A DNA stretch of 64,000 nt from Actinernus sp. WN-2022. Taxonomy: Eukaryota; Cnidaria; Anthozoa; Actiniaria; Actinernidae. Position numbers and translations under genes: made by a program. The DNA is taken from the NCBI GenBank assembly GCA_030867875.1, contig JAOWCC010001634.1, forward strand, positions 54,535,352 to 54,599,351, written 5' to 3'. Positions 40,276-56,089 of the stretch are shown here, in pieces; within the stretch, counting starts at the first letter, position 1, and each line of letters begins with the position of its first letter. The notes beneath the pieces were generated by a model. The model was not told where the DNA came from and ran no database searches. It was given only the letters and a program-made list of their open reading frames with translations.

Positions 40276-40864
40276 TCATGCATCGAAAGATAAAATACCC
40301 TACAGTATAACAAAAATAGATATAGTTATAAATGCGCTGTGTTTCTTCTGATCCATGTATGATACCGTATTTCCTCGAACAAGCTCCCTCCCTTGATTAA
40401 GCGCCCACCCCGTCCCCACAAAAAATATAGATAAACACTGGCTGGTGCATAATGCATCCGTGTCTCTTGCCTCTAATGAAAGAGTGTACTGAAAAACGTT
40501 GAAAAGTGCAGCAATACAGCTCAGACTGTGGAAAACGTTATTGTTCTTTTTGATTACTTTTATTTTATCAGCATGGTTGCCACCCATCAGGAAAAAAACA
40601 TTCTCTGACTTTTCACTGAACAGAAAATAATTTTCACTGACCATAATAAGACTGTTCGACATTCCCTCGTCCAAAACAGCTTTGCTGTAGTCTTCGGACT
40701 TTTCATTCGTAATTGTTTATATTTTTGGCTGCATAGGTCCTCACTTCGGATCCAACGTATTTTTACAGGATTTTTGTCCACGGTATTTGCCTATGTGTTT
40801 TCTATTATGGATTTTTGTACCGTAGGTGTTATATAGATCCGATTATTCCTGTTGTCATCATTTA

Positions 40865-42990
<2,126 letters not shown>

Positions 42991-45900
42991 CAAAAGACGA
43001 GTTGGAGCAATACACGAGGCGGGACTGCCTTGAGATTCGAAACATCCCAGTCACTAGTAAAGAAGATACAAACGAGCTGGTTGTGCGATTAGTCTCTGAA
43101 TTGGTTGTCGAGATCGAGGAGAAAGATATCTCCATAAGCCATCGATTGCCAGCGAAATCTCCATCTTACAGTCGCACTGATAACTCGGATCCTGTAGATC
43201 CCGTGATCATTAATTGTGAAATTCTCAAGACGCGATGCTAGAGATATGCTGTATAAAGCTAGGGGGAGTTGAAAGACTTATCTACACAGGACCTGGGCTT
43301 CACAAGATTTAAGGAATGAAGTATCTACATCGTGGAAAACTTGACCCAACGAAGAAAGGAGCTGTTTAAGGACACCCTTAACCTAAGGAAGGATTTTAAA
43401 TATTCATACATTTGGACTCGAAATGGGAAGATATTTCTGCGATATGATAATGACAGCCCAGCAGTTCACATTACAGACGAGCATAAACGCCAAGCCTTGA
43501 GAAATTCACCTGCACGTGGCTGAGGGAGAACGAATCAGTAATCAACTCTACTGGAGAATCGATAAGGGTTGCTCTACTGTTATAGAACTCCTAATGTGCC
43601 TGTTCGATAAATGCCTTCTTCATTCTTTAGCTTTATTAATACCTTTTTTTCTTTACAAACTCTAATTAAATGACAGGAATATTGTCCTAATTAAATGTAA
43701 AAAAATTTGTAAAAGATAATTGTAAGGCCATACAGTGTGACCATTGCCTTTTTTGGTACCACCTAAAATGTTCTACCCTTTCTTTGAAATCCTTTAATTA
43801 TTTTGTTGAAACGGAAGACCTATGGTTGTGCAATCAGTGCAAATCTGATATTTCTCCATTTCATAATATTAGTAATAGCTTGAATTGTGCAAGTTATCAT
43901 TTAATTATAATACTGAATGCCAGTGCTCTCAACACCTTATTAATTTACGACTTCATTTTCGTCCCCAACTTGATATCTTATCTTCTTTAGATAATATTCC
44001 TCACCTCTCTGATACTGATATAGATCATTCACAATTACCAACTCAAACTAATTTTAATTACTACACGACCCATGATTTCCATTCCTGCACAGAAATAAAA
44101 AGCTCAATTTAATATAGTAATTCGTTCTCAGTTATTCACAGTAATATCAGAAGTATATAGCTGCAAATTTGATAAACTTCTTTTTATGCTTGATGAGGTA
44201 AAATTTCCTTTCTCTGTCATTGGTCTCTCAGAAACCAAAATTAAACAAAATGAAGGCTGCTTAGTTAATATAAACGAACCAGGCTATAGTTATTTATCAC
44301 AGCCTAGTCATTCGAATGCAGGTGGTGTTGGTTTTTTCAGATAACTTGGAATATACCATGAGAGAAGATCTTGGCATTTCTGAAAAAGAATTTGAAGGTT
44401 TGTGGGTTGACATTGAAGATATCAATGAGAAGCTTGCATGCTGTGTACTGTACAGACACCCTAATTCAAATTTGGAAGAATTAACAAATTATCTCTATTC
44501 CTGTCTGGATAAAATCCAACAGGAAAACAGAACCTGCTTAATTCTAGGTGATTTCAATATTAACCTTTTGAACTGTTCATCGCATCCTGCAACTGAAAAA
44601 TTTATTAATGCCACGAGCTCCTATTTCTTCAATCCACAGATCCTTAAACCAACAAGGATAACTCACCACACTGCAACTCTTATTGATAATATATTTTAAA
44701 ATTCAATTAAGTATCACACCCTTAGTGGTAACCTTCTCACTGATATATCAGATCATCTACCTAATTTTCTTATTATAAATAAATTATCTGCACTTCCTAA
44801 AAACTTTAATATTTATAAAAGGGACTATTCCAAACTGGATGAAACTGTTTTGATTAATGAAATGAAATCGGTTCACTGGGAAGATGTTCTTCCAAATAGT
44901 TCTGATGCCAATTCTATTTTTAATAGTTTTTTATGTAACAGTCACTAATATTACTGATAAACATGCTCCTCTTAAAAAATTAAGTAAAAGACAGATTAAA
45001 TTGAATTCCAAACCCTGGATTACACCTGCAATCAAAGTTTCAATCCAGATTAAAAATAAGTTATTCAAAAAATACTTAAAAACTGAAAGTCCATATGACA
45101 CTTTCAAATATAAATTATACAAGAATAAACTTAATAAATTCCTCAAAGTCAGTAAGGAAAGTTACTACAATAATTATTTCACAAACAACAATAGTAATAT
45201 TAAAGCAATTTGGAGAGGCATCAAGGAACTAATTACACTCAAACCTAGCAGACTGTGTGCACCCTCTAAATTAACTATCAGTGATTCTGATATCAGAGAT
45301 GTCCATGACATTGCCAATGCTCTAAATGACTATTTCTCCACTGTTGGCAATAATTTGGCAAGCCTAATTCCTCCTGTGTCTAAGTCTCCATTGGATTATA
45401 TGAATCCTTCCTAGTCTAATAGCTTTTTCCTCTATCCTGCTACATCTGATGAAATTGTACAAGAAATCAATAACTTAAACCCTGCAAAAGCCTCGATCTG
45501 GACCTTTTAGTGTACCTACTAAATTATTAAAAATTCTTAGCAGAAGCCTATCTAAACCACTGGAAATACTTTTCAATTACTCATTAAAATAGCACATGTA
45601 ATTCCTGTTTTTAAAAAGGATTCTCAAACTTGTGTCAGCAACTACCGTCCTATTTCTTTACTCTCAATTTTTAATAGACTGTTAGATAAACTAATGTACA
45701 AAAGACTTATCAATTACATAGAAAAAAAGAAAATTTTATATGAAGGACAGTTCGGTTTCAGGTCTAAGCTCTCAACGGTACAAGAAGTTCTATTAATTAT
45801 TGACAAAATCCAAAGAGCAATAGAGAATGTTTTTTTTTCATGTGGTATTTTTTTAGACTTAAGTAAAGCTTTCGACACAGTAAACCATGACATTTTAATT

Positions 45901-46900
45901 AGGAAACTTGACCACTATGGCATTCGTGGCATGGCAAAGGACTGGTTCATTTCATACTTAAACAATAGAAGGCAATTTGTGTCTATTGGCAGTGCAAGGG
46001 CCTTTATTATTCCTTTTATACATAAACGATTTTCATAATAGCACATCTATATTTGATTTTCATCTATTTGCCGATGACTCAAATCTGTTTTGTACTAACA
46101 AGGGCCTTTTAGACCTGGAATCTATCATAAATAGTAACTTACCTAAAATTAATACCTGGTTATCGTGTAACAAACTTTCCCTCAATATTGATAAAACAAT
46201 TTTTTTTATTTTTCATCCGCCACAAAAAAAATGTAGACAAGAGGTTAATTTATCTAGCTATAAATCAGAAGGCTATCTCACAAGTAAACAATATTAGATA
46301 TCTAGGGATTTTTATAGACTCCAACCTCAATTGGAAAAGTCAAATCAAACATGTTTCCAAAAAAAATCTAAAGAAGTATAGGTGTTCTATGTAAGATTCG
46401 CCATTATGTTACCCCCCAAGTTATCATTCAATTATATTATTCCTTGATATACCCTCATTTAACTTACGGATTATCTGTGTGGGGCAACACCTATACTTCT
46501 ACCCTGAATCCTTCAACAATCCTACAGAAAGGAGTGGTGCGAATTATAACGTTTTCAAAATATGATGAACATTCAAGTCCTTTATTCAAACAATTTTGAA
46601 ACTTAATGATCTCATTTTTCTATACAATGCACTATTCATGCATGATTTAAAAAAAATAAACTTCTTCTTTTGATAGTTTTTTCAAACATATAAGAAACGT
46701 ATACAATTACAACACTAGGCTAGCCTCCAGAAACACCTATTATATTGATTCAGTTAGAACAAACTATGGTAAATTTGGCCTTCGGTTTCAAGGCCCTAAG
46801 ACCTGGAACTCTATTGATGATGACCTAAAAAATCAGAGGAAATTAAGCTTCAAAAACAAAATCAAAATAAGTATAATTAATGACTATTAGACTGTTTCTA
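42991..46900 (+). pseudogene. Decayed CR1/L2-like LINE with ORF1 and ORF2 remnants
   Basis: ORF1 remnants: DELEQYTRRDCLEIRNIPV and KDTLNLRKDFKYSYIWTRNG (42,995-43,523). ORF2 starts with a PHD-like finger (CNQC at about 43,840). The APE endonuclease follows (VIGLSETKIKQNEG, then RTCLILGDFNINLL at 44,540), then the reverse transcriptase: QFGFRSKLSTVQEV, LDLSKAFDTVNHDIL, GPLLFLLYINDF, FADDSN (catalytic box, about 46,070) and a thumb region to 46,900. Several frameshifts and stops. It is nearly full length, so it is the best preserved LINE in the window, but inactive. Confidence 0.9.
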
Positions 46901-47379
46901 ACGCTTTCCCCCAGACAAGCCTTGATGTTTAAATGTAATTGTGTGTATTTCACTGAGCACTTTTTGTGTGTGTGTTTCGTTTTTGTGTCTACTGCTTCTA
47001 AAGAAGCTGTAGACACGATGTTATCGAGTCCTATGACGCGCGTAAGATAGTGTGTTTGTTAACATTGTCGATAAGTGGTCGTGAAGTATTATTCGGGACC
47101 AATTGAATGTGTCGTTGGCTTTCGTGCATTACTCGGAATCTTCATTTAGCGACAAATGGCAAGGAAGATGACGACTATATGCCGATGACGACATGTTCAC
47201 GAGGTTTCAATTTCGCACGACGATTTGGAGTTTGCGGGAACTAGAGCTAGAGCGGTGAGTAATATTGTTATTTTACCATGAATTTCCTAAGATTTACAAA
47301 CTTGATCAGCTACAGCTTTCGCAGAGTGTGTGTAACCGGTACTTTCAAGGTCTACTTCGATGTACTTCCCACCAATAGA

Positions 47380-47701
47380 CCATTTTCTCAAGTATGCGCA
47401 CGCAACAGGCTTGACGAGCCGGTAAATACTTCACGTGGGAATCACGTAGTGGTTTCCTATAACCCTCCCTATTATTTCAACCAATACTAAATCCAAGCGT
47501 TTTTGCTCTGAAGAAGGGCTAACGCTCGAAACGTCAGCTGCTACTCGCTTTCCAGGGCGGTTAAGCATACCTCAATCGACTTTAGTTGATTACAGATTTA
47601 GTTGATTACAGTCTAAATCCATGCTGCCTACATGAAGTATTTCTTGGCGGTTATTGTTAAAAAAGCGGGCCAATATTGCGTGCGCATACCTGAGAAAATG
47701 G
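47380..47701. mobile_element. Short element with 25-bp inverted ends
   Basis: CCATTTTCTCAAGTATGCGC (47,380) is the inverse of the right end at 47,677-47,701 with one mismatch over 25 bp. Inside, at 47,508-47,538, CTGAAGAAGGGCTAACGCTC then GAAACGTCAGC resembles a degenerate hammerhead core as found in Penelope-like elements. No gene. Confidence 0.5.
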
Positions 47702-47856
47702 TGTATTGAATACCAAAGTGTTAATTTGCCTGCTCTAAAGCCTGAAAGTTAACGACCATATTCAAGCGCATAAATAAAATTATTTCAAGCACTTCTATTA
47801 AAACTATGAACTTCCTGTTACATATGTAAGAACTACGATGGTGCCTGATTCTATTT

Positions 47857-47954
47857 AGCCTGCGTAGCTCGGCTCAAAAGGGCCCGGAAAAGGGTTCGGA
47901 AAAGGGTTCGGAAGGGAAAGAGGACTGGGGAGAGGAGCCGAGCTACGCAGGCTA
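47857..47954. mobile_element. 98-bp palindromic miniature element with 10-bp duplication
   Basis: AGCCTGCGTAGCTCGGCTC (47,857) is mirrored exactly by GAGCCGAGCTACGCAGGCT (to 47,953). GATTCTATTT flanks both sides (47,847-47,856 and 47,955-47,964). A 9-10-bp duplication fits MULE-type elements. The centre is purine-rich with repeated GGAAAAGGGTTC words. Confidence 0.8.
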
Positions 47955-47964
47955 GATTCTATTT

Positions 47965-49540
47965 TTCAATTTATTTTGAAAATAAAGTGCTGTTTTCAGA
48001 TTCTTTCGAGTTATATTTCCATCTCATGATGTGCAAACAATGATGTTAACGAAACCCAACACTGCGGTTACATCGCATCAGGTTGTTTACTAAATTGAAA
48101 TCTTGGTGGTGGCCAAATTGCTATAGAAAACTTGCTACAAAAACACTAATTAAAATCGCTTGATATCAGAGAAGTTACGTTGATGATTTAGAGGTTGATA
48201 ACCCCATTAATTTTGGAGGAAATGTACATTTTCTGAGGCCTACAATCAGCGAGGAAAATTGTACTTGTAATTTTTGACAGATCAGACATGCATGACTAAT
48301 TAGGAGGCGTTTTTCAAAATCACAGGCGTTGCGGGCAGGCGTTCCCTTCCCTTCTCCTCCCTTCCCCATACTTCCTTTTTGTCCTCGCGCCATTCTTCAC
48401 TCGTCCAAATATATTGCGGTTTCCCAAATGACCAATATGACATTGCAATCAACACTGTAAAGCCTTTATATGCTTTGTTATTAATAAAAACTTTATACCA
48501 AATAGCTATCGTGTTATTATTTAGTAAATACAACTTTTTTTTAAATGTCATTCTGGTTATACATTAGAACAAATATTTTCAAGGAGGTGGGGGTGGGCAA
48601 CTGCATGCCCCCTTTGTCCCCCACTAGCTGCGGCCCTGTCATCTATATACACATCTTGACGATCTTAGACTCGTATAATTATGGGTTAGGGTTAGGTTAG
48701 GGTTAGGTATAATTATGGCTCACATTCAGATTACTAATGTCTATTATGTTATAAATACTTCTAATGTAATTATACAAATAAAACTATCAGTACAACTCAA
48801 TAAAATTGATAAACCCTGCTTCATGACTCAGCGTATGTATAAGCTGGCTAGTATTCTCAGTTTACACTGAGTTCTCAAGGTTAATATTATTTTCACCCAT
48901 TGAGGAAAAAAAATTCTGACGTTTCCCCAACTTTTCAGTGCATGACTAGACAACAATTTTCATTGACCATAACACTATTCGAATGAAGTGAAAATCATAC
49001 CTGCTATACAGGTATATGCCACACCAAAGAGTATGCTTTTCAAGCTGTTTTAGTCTGAAATAGGCTATACATTTTGCCGTTTTGGTCTGGTTAGGTTACG
49101 ATTTTTCAGGAAAATACGAAGGCGTACATTTCCATTTATTTAGCTTGTAATGACAGAGATCAGTACAGGTCCGAAAAACGGTATGGAAAATCTTATATTT
49201 TGGTCTGAAATAGGGTCACCGCTTGGAGGCCCAGGTGGCGCAACCCCACCCAAATCTCAGAGGGACCCCCAGCTTTACATTTATATTACAAAAGCAGTAG
49301 ACACACGTACCCACTGGGTACCTATTTTTGTATGTGTGTGTCAAAAATCTTTTTGATCCATTATTATTTACTATATATTTGAATGGTTATCGGACTCGTT
49401 TGGCGTAAGCTATTTCAGTTAACCTGTACCATAATTTTAGTATCTTTACCTATTGTAATAATCTTATCCATGCTGGTGCAAATAAATATTGTTGTTGTAT
49501 TGTTGTTGTACACTCCAGTGTAGAACATAAACTATATATA
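47965..49540. other. No gene seen; short telomere-like run and a retroelement tail
   Basis: GGGTTAGGGTTAGG with a shortened GGTTAGGG lies at 48,684-48,710, too short to be a telomere relic of note. A tail with TTG repeats ends near 49,508. Open frames in between show no known motif. Confidence 0.5.
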
Positions 49541-50720
49541 TCTAGCATGTTTTCACAAAAGGGGGTGTTAGGTCCCAAGGCTCCTTTTGTGAAAACATGC
49601 TAGATTTTGTGTGCCTTTAAGCTTTAAAAGCCAGTTACTCGTGTTTTTGCCGTTTTCTTGAAAGGGCAAATGATAGTTGAAGACTTTTCAGGCCTTTCTA
49701 TCCCATAATTCATCATCATCATCATCATCATTTCTTTTATTGGACTTGAATACTTCTACAAGTATATCAGTTTGGCTCCAACAAGGTTAGGTTTACAGAA
49801 GTGAATTAGCAAAATTACGAATTATTATTGAAAATGGCTGCACGTTTTTTGAAGCATAAATTTATATAATTACTTATTTTGTTGGAAAATTGTTTACATG
49901 GATTCAACAATTTCTTTAGAGTCATATGGGAAACACCGATTACGTTTTGGAGAGCTAATCTTTCCTCCGTGTATAACTTGCATTTGAGTAGAAAATGTTC
50001 CTCATCTTCAATATCAGTTTTACAGAAGAAACATTTTCTATCTGAAGGCGGTACATACGGCCTCTTATACCGGTCCTTTTCAATTGCTAAGTCGTGATTA
50101 CTGATTCTTGATTCTTGATTCTTGATTCTTGATTCCATAATTGATCTCTAGTTATTTTATGTGGGGGGGGGGGGGGGGGGGGGTGTGGAGGACTAGTTCA
50201 AACATTTTCGCGAATAACTCGAGCTTTTAATGGATTTCGATGTAATACACGTCAAAACAACGGCCTCTTCCAGTACTTTAAGACTAGCGTGACAGTTTTG
50301 CCGTATTTGGAGTAGAAAACCCGAAAATGTGTTTTTTGTAAGCTAACCTTAATCTCTCAAAGTTACTTGTGTACCCTAAAATCTTCAAAGTGGCGCCATT
50401 TCTCGAGCTTTTAATGGATTTCGATGCACTATACGGCAATACAACGTTCTCTTGATGTAGATTGCGTTTAATTGATGGAAGTTTGCTGTATTTTGAGTAA
50501 CAATACCAGAAAATGGCCTTTTTCTTAACCTAAGCATAACCTCTAGGTCTCAAATAAAGAAATTATGGGATGGATCTAAGTCAAGTCATTTGCCCTTTCA
50601 AGAAAACGGCAAAAACACGAGTTACTGGCTTTTAAAGCTTAAAGGCACACAAGATCTAGCATGTTTTCACAAAAGGGGGGGTTTTAGGTTCCAAGGCTCC
50701 TTTTGTGAAAACATGCTAGA
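49541..50720. mobile_element. Foldback element whose ends are themselves 22-bp hairpins
   Basis: Arms of about 135 bp (49,541-49,675 and 50,585-50,720) are inverted copies. Each arm begins with a perfect 22-bp stem: TCTAGCATGTTTTCACAAAA plus GG, a 20-22-nt loop, and the exact inverse. The interior holds a decayed LINE end, a 23-nt G tract at 50,162, and a tandem pair of TCGAGCTTTTAATGGATTTC words (50,219 and 50,404). Confidence 0.75.
49815..50138 (-). pseudogene. LINE C-terminal zinc-knuckle fragment
   Basis: The minus strand encodes DRKCFFCKTDIEDEEHFLLK followed by a Cys, the C-terminal CCHC-like motif common after reverse transcriptase domains, then a short tail to the stop. It lies within the foldback element and is truncated at its 5' side by repeated ATTCTTG words. 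Confidence 0.7.
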
Positions 50721-52689
50721 TATGCATTGTCTGAAGGAACTGCATGGGGTGTAGTTTATAGAGCAGAACAATTTAGAAACTCTTTCTCTGTTAAAACTAT
50801 CCCTGAGTGCCCTTAGCTTGGAAAACAAAGGGAAAAAGAAAAGCAAAACAGGGCCAAACAATGCATACCACTACAAAAGCCAAATAGGAGTCCTCGCAAA
50901 ACCCGGGTGCGTATTTTCACTTTCAGACAGAGTGCCGAGTGGTCCACATCTGAACATAAAGAATTGATAGGAGCCAGCCGAGAGAATATTTGTTTCCAAG
51001 AAAGCTTAGATGGAAACGTATAAAAGTCTGACACTACGATCCCACGATCTCGCTATTGCCATGCTGTTTTCAGCCGCCTAAAAATCGCTGTCTCCTCTAC
51101 TAACTATGCTGGCATTCAAGGCGGTCTGTAAGGTGTTCACCTTGGCTTTGTCCCTCAAGGTCTTTTTGTCTTTCCCATTTTTCAAGTCACACAAGAAAAC
51201 TAGAACAACCAGCTTATTAACATTTTCTCGATGCGGCGCCGTAGCTTTCATCGGAAATCAACATTGGCGGGAAAGCTTGACAGATAGTTGAACTGTGATG
51301 AGAAATAATTAGCCGAGAGCTCACTAATTGTTGGAGAGGGCGGGGCTTCAGATTCACGCACGGCAGACGACTAGATTTTTTTGAAGTGCTATTTTCTACG
51401 CTTTCGATTTTCAACCAAAATGGAGTTTAAAAAAAAGTTCCCACTCAAGAGAAATTTAATTCGATTTGTTTGAAATTTTCACAAAGTGACAATTGATATC
51501 TCAGCTGCTTAAACATATCGGGGAATTGGAAAATTCTAAAAAGAGTGCTCTTGACTGCGTTCTCCCGCATATCTACTCGGATTATTTTTTCGCCTTTTCA
51601 CGGAGAGCTTGATAACTTTTTAACTAAATCGAATTTTGAAATTCCCCGACATGATTTTGAAATACGGTTCCTCCGAAATGCGACAAAGCAAACATATTTT
51701 AAAACTTTAAAATATTTCGGAGTTGGAGCTTCTGAAAGCCATCTCACTAGATCGGAGAAACGGATGGCGGAAAATTCGAGATTTCAAAGAACTCAAAAGG
51801 TTTTATGTATTCTTGTAGCTAATTTTATAAGCTTTAAAAATGATACATGGATGGTTTAACTGCGATGTTTCCTCGAGGCGCTACATAATTTAGACTGGAA
51901 ACGCACCCTGAAGGTATCCGGTAACCTTAATAAAGCTTTCTTGAGTTCAGAAACCGTTCGTAATCGAGGATATACAATAAGTCAATATGTATTATCGTGC
52001 ACCCGTTCCCGCACGTTTGTAACCCAGTAACTACTCAGCATTGTAACCAATTGTTTCCAGAATGTACTGCACTCTTATCAGACCAATTTACTAGGACCCA
52101 GTCTCTCTCAAACGTATATAATTACCACGCATGTGGGCCGCCTGTGGTTTCCTCTCAGACGGCCACGCGACTATCGATCGAGTACTGAGCAGCGATACTT
52201 TTAGTTCACTTTTATGTACATTAAATCAGACATTGAGCTTCATCGAATTACACTGAACAGCACAGTGAATACGCTAGTATAAACCAGTTATTTGTAGCCA
52301 AGGTTCCAACGTTTGTGTTGTGCCAGACTATGGGGAAACCGTGCATAATGAATGGCTACATATGCATGCATGTATGGAATAACACCAACTACATGTAAGC
52401 TTATATAACGTTCATATACTGACCATATAAGCTAGTTTAGGTTTCGAATTCTAGAAGATACCTGAATCGAGCAGCGGAGAGGACGTGACAAAACACAGCA
52501 CGCTTTACTGGGCGCCTAAAACAAACCTCGATATTACATCGGCTGCTGGAGTTTTGTTAGTATGTTATACAAAACGTAACTATGCAACTGCAACTACAAG
52601 CGAACAACCGTTTTCATATAAACTATACTTATAATAAAGGCTGTATTAGTACTGACTGGCTTATATTATTTTATGCAAATTGTTTTCAG
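50721..52689. other. No gene recognised
   Basis: Several short open frames exist (for example 51,545-51,859) but none has recognisable motifs or compositional support. No structured repeat stands out. Confidence 0.45.
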
Positions 52690-52990
52690 TCTAGTTCTAC
52701 AATAGTAGAAACGAAGTCTAGAAGCATTTCTAGTATTATAATTATATAATTGTTTGCCGGAAGTAAACAGATCATTAAAACTAGAAGGAAGTAAATGATT
52801 AGAATAATAGTACATAAAAATGCCAGTTTGCAGTGAATTGATTTCAATATCGCTAATGGTTTAAAAATAGGACATGAGAGCATCAAAATGTGTGTTTTCT
52901 ATTGTTATTACAACACGTTTTTGTAGAAGCAGTAGTCTACGAAGATTAGTTGGGTAGGTTGAAGCCCAAACTATATTACAGTAATCAAAT
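52690..52990 (-). pseudogene. LINE reverse transcriptase thumb fragment
   Basis: FDYCNIVWASTYPTNLRRLL and LLQKRVV are readable on the minus strand, the conserved thumb motif of CR1-like reverse transcriptases. Frameshifts separate it from the following HCKLAFLCT piece. Only about 300 bp remains. From 52,991 to 53,863 I see no gene, apart from a C tract at 53,309-53,327 and an inverted decayed end of the 36,932 family near 53,800. Confidence 0.75.
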
Positions 52991-54197
52991 ATGGATAGAT
53001 TAAAGAGTAGTAATTCCAGACAGTTCAAACTTGGACAGGGTATGGTATTATTTCCCACGATTCACTTACTGGTGATGACGTAACGATGACGTCATGGGTC
53101 GCATGATCTAAAGTATGCCAAAATAGCTCACTGACCATCCACAAGTTGCCCTTAGGGCCCTATGTCTTCTTCTTGCTGATCAAGATCTATTTTTTGATCC
53201 AACGTCTGGCAGGACTGATTGTACACGGTTTTTGCAGTGGTTTTCTAACCTTAACTATATATCAGTACTAAACTAACGTTAATCCACCACTCACCCCCTC
53301 CCTCCCCCTCCCCCCCCCCCCCCCCCTCCCCCCAAATATGTTTTTTTAGCAGATTTATTTATCTACGGGACTATCCTGTCTCAGGATTACCTATGTATAA
53401 CCACAGATTTCCGTAGCACGTTTGCCATAGGCCCTGTAACAGCCCGTTTAGTACTGACGTACTCCCTGAAGAAGTTAATTTGTAGTTATCAAACGAAACG
53501 CGTGGGAGAAATACAACACAACGCTGATACCGTGTACTGGTCACTGGATTATTACGTTCGACGAAGGAGAACGCATCCTAATCATGCAGTGGACTCCCTG
53601 TGGTCATGTGTGGGCTACCTGTGCTTTCACAAGCGAAAGAAATCGAGGTTCGTGTCCGTTCCTCGTGTATGTTTGTACTTTTTAGAATAAATTATCACGG
53701 CCGGGAAACTGGTAACCACACGTACACGATGCTGGCATTTACCAAAATGGCCGCTCGCATGGTTTCTCAGAGTTCCTAAGTCCTTATTTGAAGGAGGGCG
53801 CTTAATCGAATCTTTACGGTACTCTACTGCTTGCAGCACTTCACTTTTGTTAGAAACCTCTAGTTGCTAGGAGATGGTGCATATTTAAAGCTCCCTTGGC
53901 TCGTGAAGCCATATGCACTAACTGGCAATTTAACTGCGAGTCAGACCTACTACAACAAGAAACTTTCTTCGGCCAGAACTGTTGTAGAAAGAGGTTTTGG
54001 ATTATTAAAGGCTAGGTGGAGGGTTTTGATGAAGAGACTGGACAATAAATTTGGAAATGTACCTAGCATCATACTTGCTTGTTGCATACTACACAATCTC
54101 TGTCAAGACTGTGGCGACCCTTGTGATGACGAAGACTTTTTAGAAGAGATTATTCGCCAAGTAAGGATAAACGCCAGGGGTCGACAACAGATCATTA

Positions 54198-56089
54198 GGG
54201 ACGGACCATTAGAAAAGTTATGGGGGGGGGGGGGGGGGTGGGGGAATTCCAAAAAAAAAATCCATACGAGGGAAAATTATCAAAAAAAATATCCATGCAC
54301 AACCAGCAACACAGAAAAAAAATTCCTACATGGAGGGGGAGAGGTACAGGGATGCCATCAACTGCAAATGGTTTCCTTCTATCACTGTTTTTGTTGCAGC
54401 AACTATTTTGTGAGAGGTACACATATGTATCCTTTGATTTATCCACTATTAAAAGCAGGAGAAATTTACATAAATTTTCGTCTCTCAAAAATATTTGTTT
54501 GAATGGAATTTTCACTGGTCTCGCTATGAGCTTGAATCATAAACAATCATTTGCCATGCAAAGTGATGCAGATGTACACTTTTATAGGTATCAATATTAA
54601 AGTATAACTTTTAATATGGGCACGCTAGCCCTGATGCCCTGATTAAAAAAATAATTCACAGGAGCATGGCTCTTAAAGTTTACTTAGGACAAGAATTATT
54701 AAGTCATATTAAAATCATTGCACACAGAAGAGGACATTTGCTATTGGTCATCGCTTTGAAGTAAATGCGATTTTATTTGAGAGAGAGAACAACTTCAGTC
54801 GCATTACAAGTTTATAATGTGGCTTACCTGTTGATACCAGATCTATACGAAGGAGAATTCTCTGCTTTCGTTTGAACGCTCCAAATTCTCTCCTACTGCA
54901 GCTCCCGCCATACCAAAAGTCACACAAGAAAAATAGTACGAAATCATGACGAAATAGAACTTTAACAGTGATTTGTACCACTCTAAACTTGAGAAACCTC
55001 AATGTTCTATACAGCAGAATACTGCAAATTTATTCTACTATCTGAATTCAGCGGTAAGTATTCAAGCTAAACCCAGGTAGTTCCTAAACCAGTAACGCCT
55101 TGTAAAAAATCACTTTACTCGCGAAAGCAAATTAAAATTTGTACGATCGAAATCTTAATATAACGTCGAAATGCCCCGCTTAACGCACAACGGACGTTAA
55201 GGTCAGACCCCCTCCCCCCCCTCCCCCCTTAACGTCCACCCATTGTTTTATGCTTTTATAAAGTCAGAAAAAACAGTAATGAAATACACGGGAGTTCACT
55301 TATAAACAAAGTATAAAACAAGCTTACAGCTTTATAATAGCTGCAACTGTACAGTCAGTCAGTACCTCGAATTCCCGTACGAGCTCATTTCGGACCTTGA
55401 CTAAAATACTCATTATGTCACGACTATAAAACTGAGTTTCACTTACCTGGAGGTTTGACTGAGGTATTTCATGATACTTCTAATCAAAAGACCTTGTTGA
55501 AATTTCCGGGAAATTAAACAGAAATTGCGCTCTATGTAGATCTAGCTGACTGGAAACGTTTGATTAAAAAGTGTACTTCTACTGATGAAAATGTGTTTGT
55601 TCTGAATGCCCCACACTAACGTCCATGCCCTTACCCCCCACCCCCTAAACGTCCGTTGTGCGTTAAGCGGGGCATTTCGAATATGTCGACGGCCCCTAGT
55701 CACTCCAACTGACAGTTATCAGTTGCAGATTAGATATTACTTAACTTTGATTTGAAGGTAAGTGGAAATCATATATCATTTTATTTGTTTTATAAGGCAA
55801 AATAGCTCCCAAATCTATGTATTTTTGAGTGAAATGACTGGGCCGATAATTGAAGTGAGTCACCGGTTATCGATATGTAGGCTTTTGTACGCAATAACCG
55901 TTTGATATGCAAAGGTAGCTAATTTTGAATAGATTAGTACATAAAATATTTTCAAAAAAAAAAAACGTGCATGAGATCGTAGCCGGAAAAAAATTTGCTG
56001 CACAGCAAACTGGAGTAAAAAAAAATGCATGCAGCTTGAGAATCCCCCACCCCCCCCCCCCCCCCATAACTTTTCTAATGGTCCGTCCC
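54198..56089. mobile_element. Complete GGGACGGACC miniature element with TTA duplication
   Basis: Ends GGGACGGACCATTAGAAAAG and its inverse; each is followed inward by AGTTATG and a 16-20-nt G (or C) tract. TTA flanks both sides (54,195-54,197; 56,090-56,092), as in PIF/Harbinger. It carries the nested element 55,166-55,680. No transposase, so it must be mobilised by another element, plausibly of the same superfamily as the gene it hit. Confidence 0.9.
55166..55680. mobile_element. Nested miniature element, second copy
   Basis: Same element as 41,281-41,790 in inverse orientation, with ends TCGAAATGCCCCGCTTAACG and the inverse. The C-rich tracts next to the arms are longer and interrupted. 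Confidence 0.8.

Noticed and set aside
48684..48710. Interstitial telomere
   Set aside because: Only about three to four TTAGGG-like units, one of them shortened; chance or microsatellite origin is as likely.
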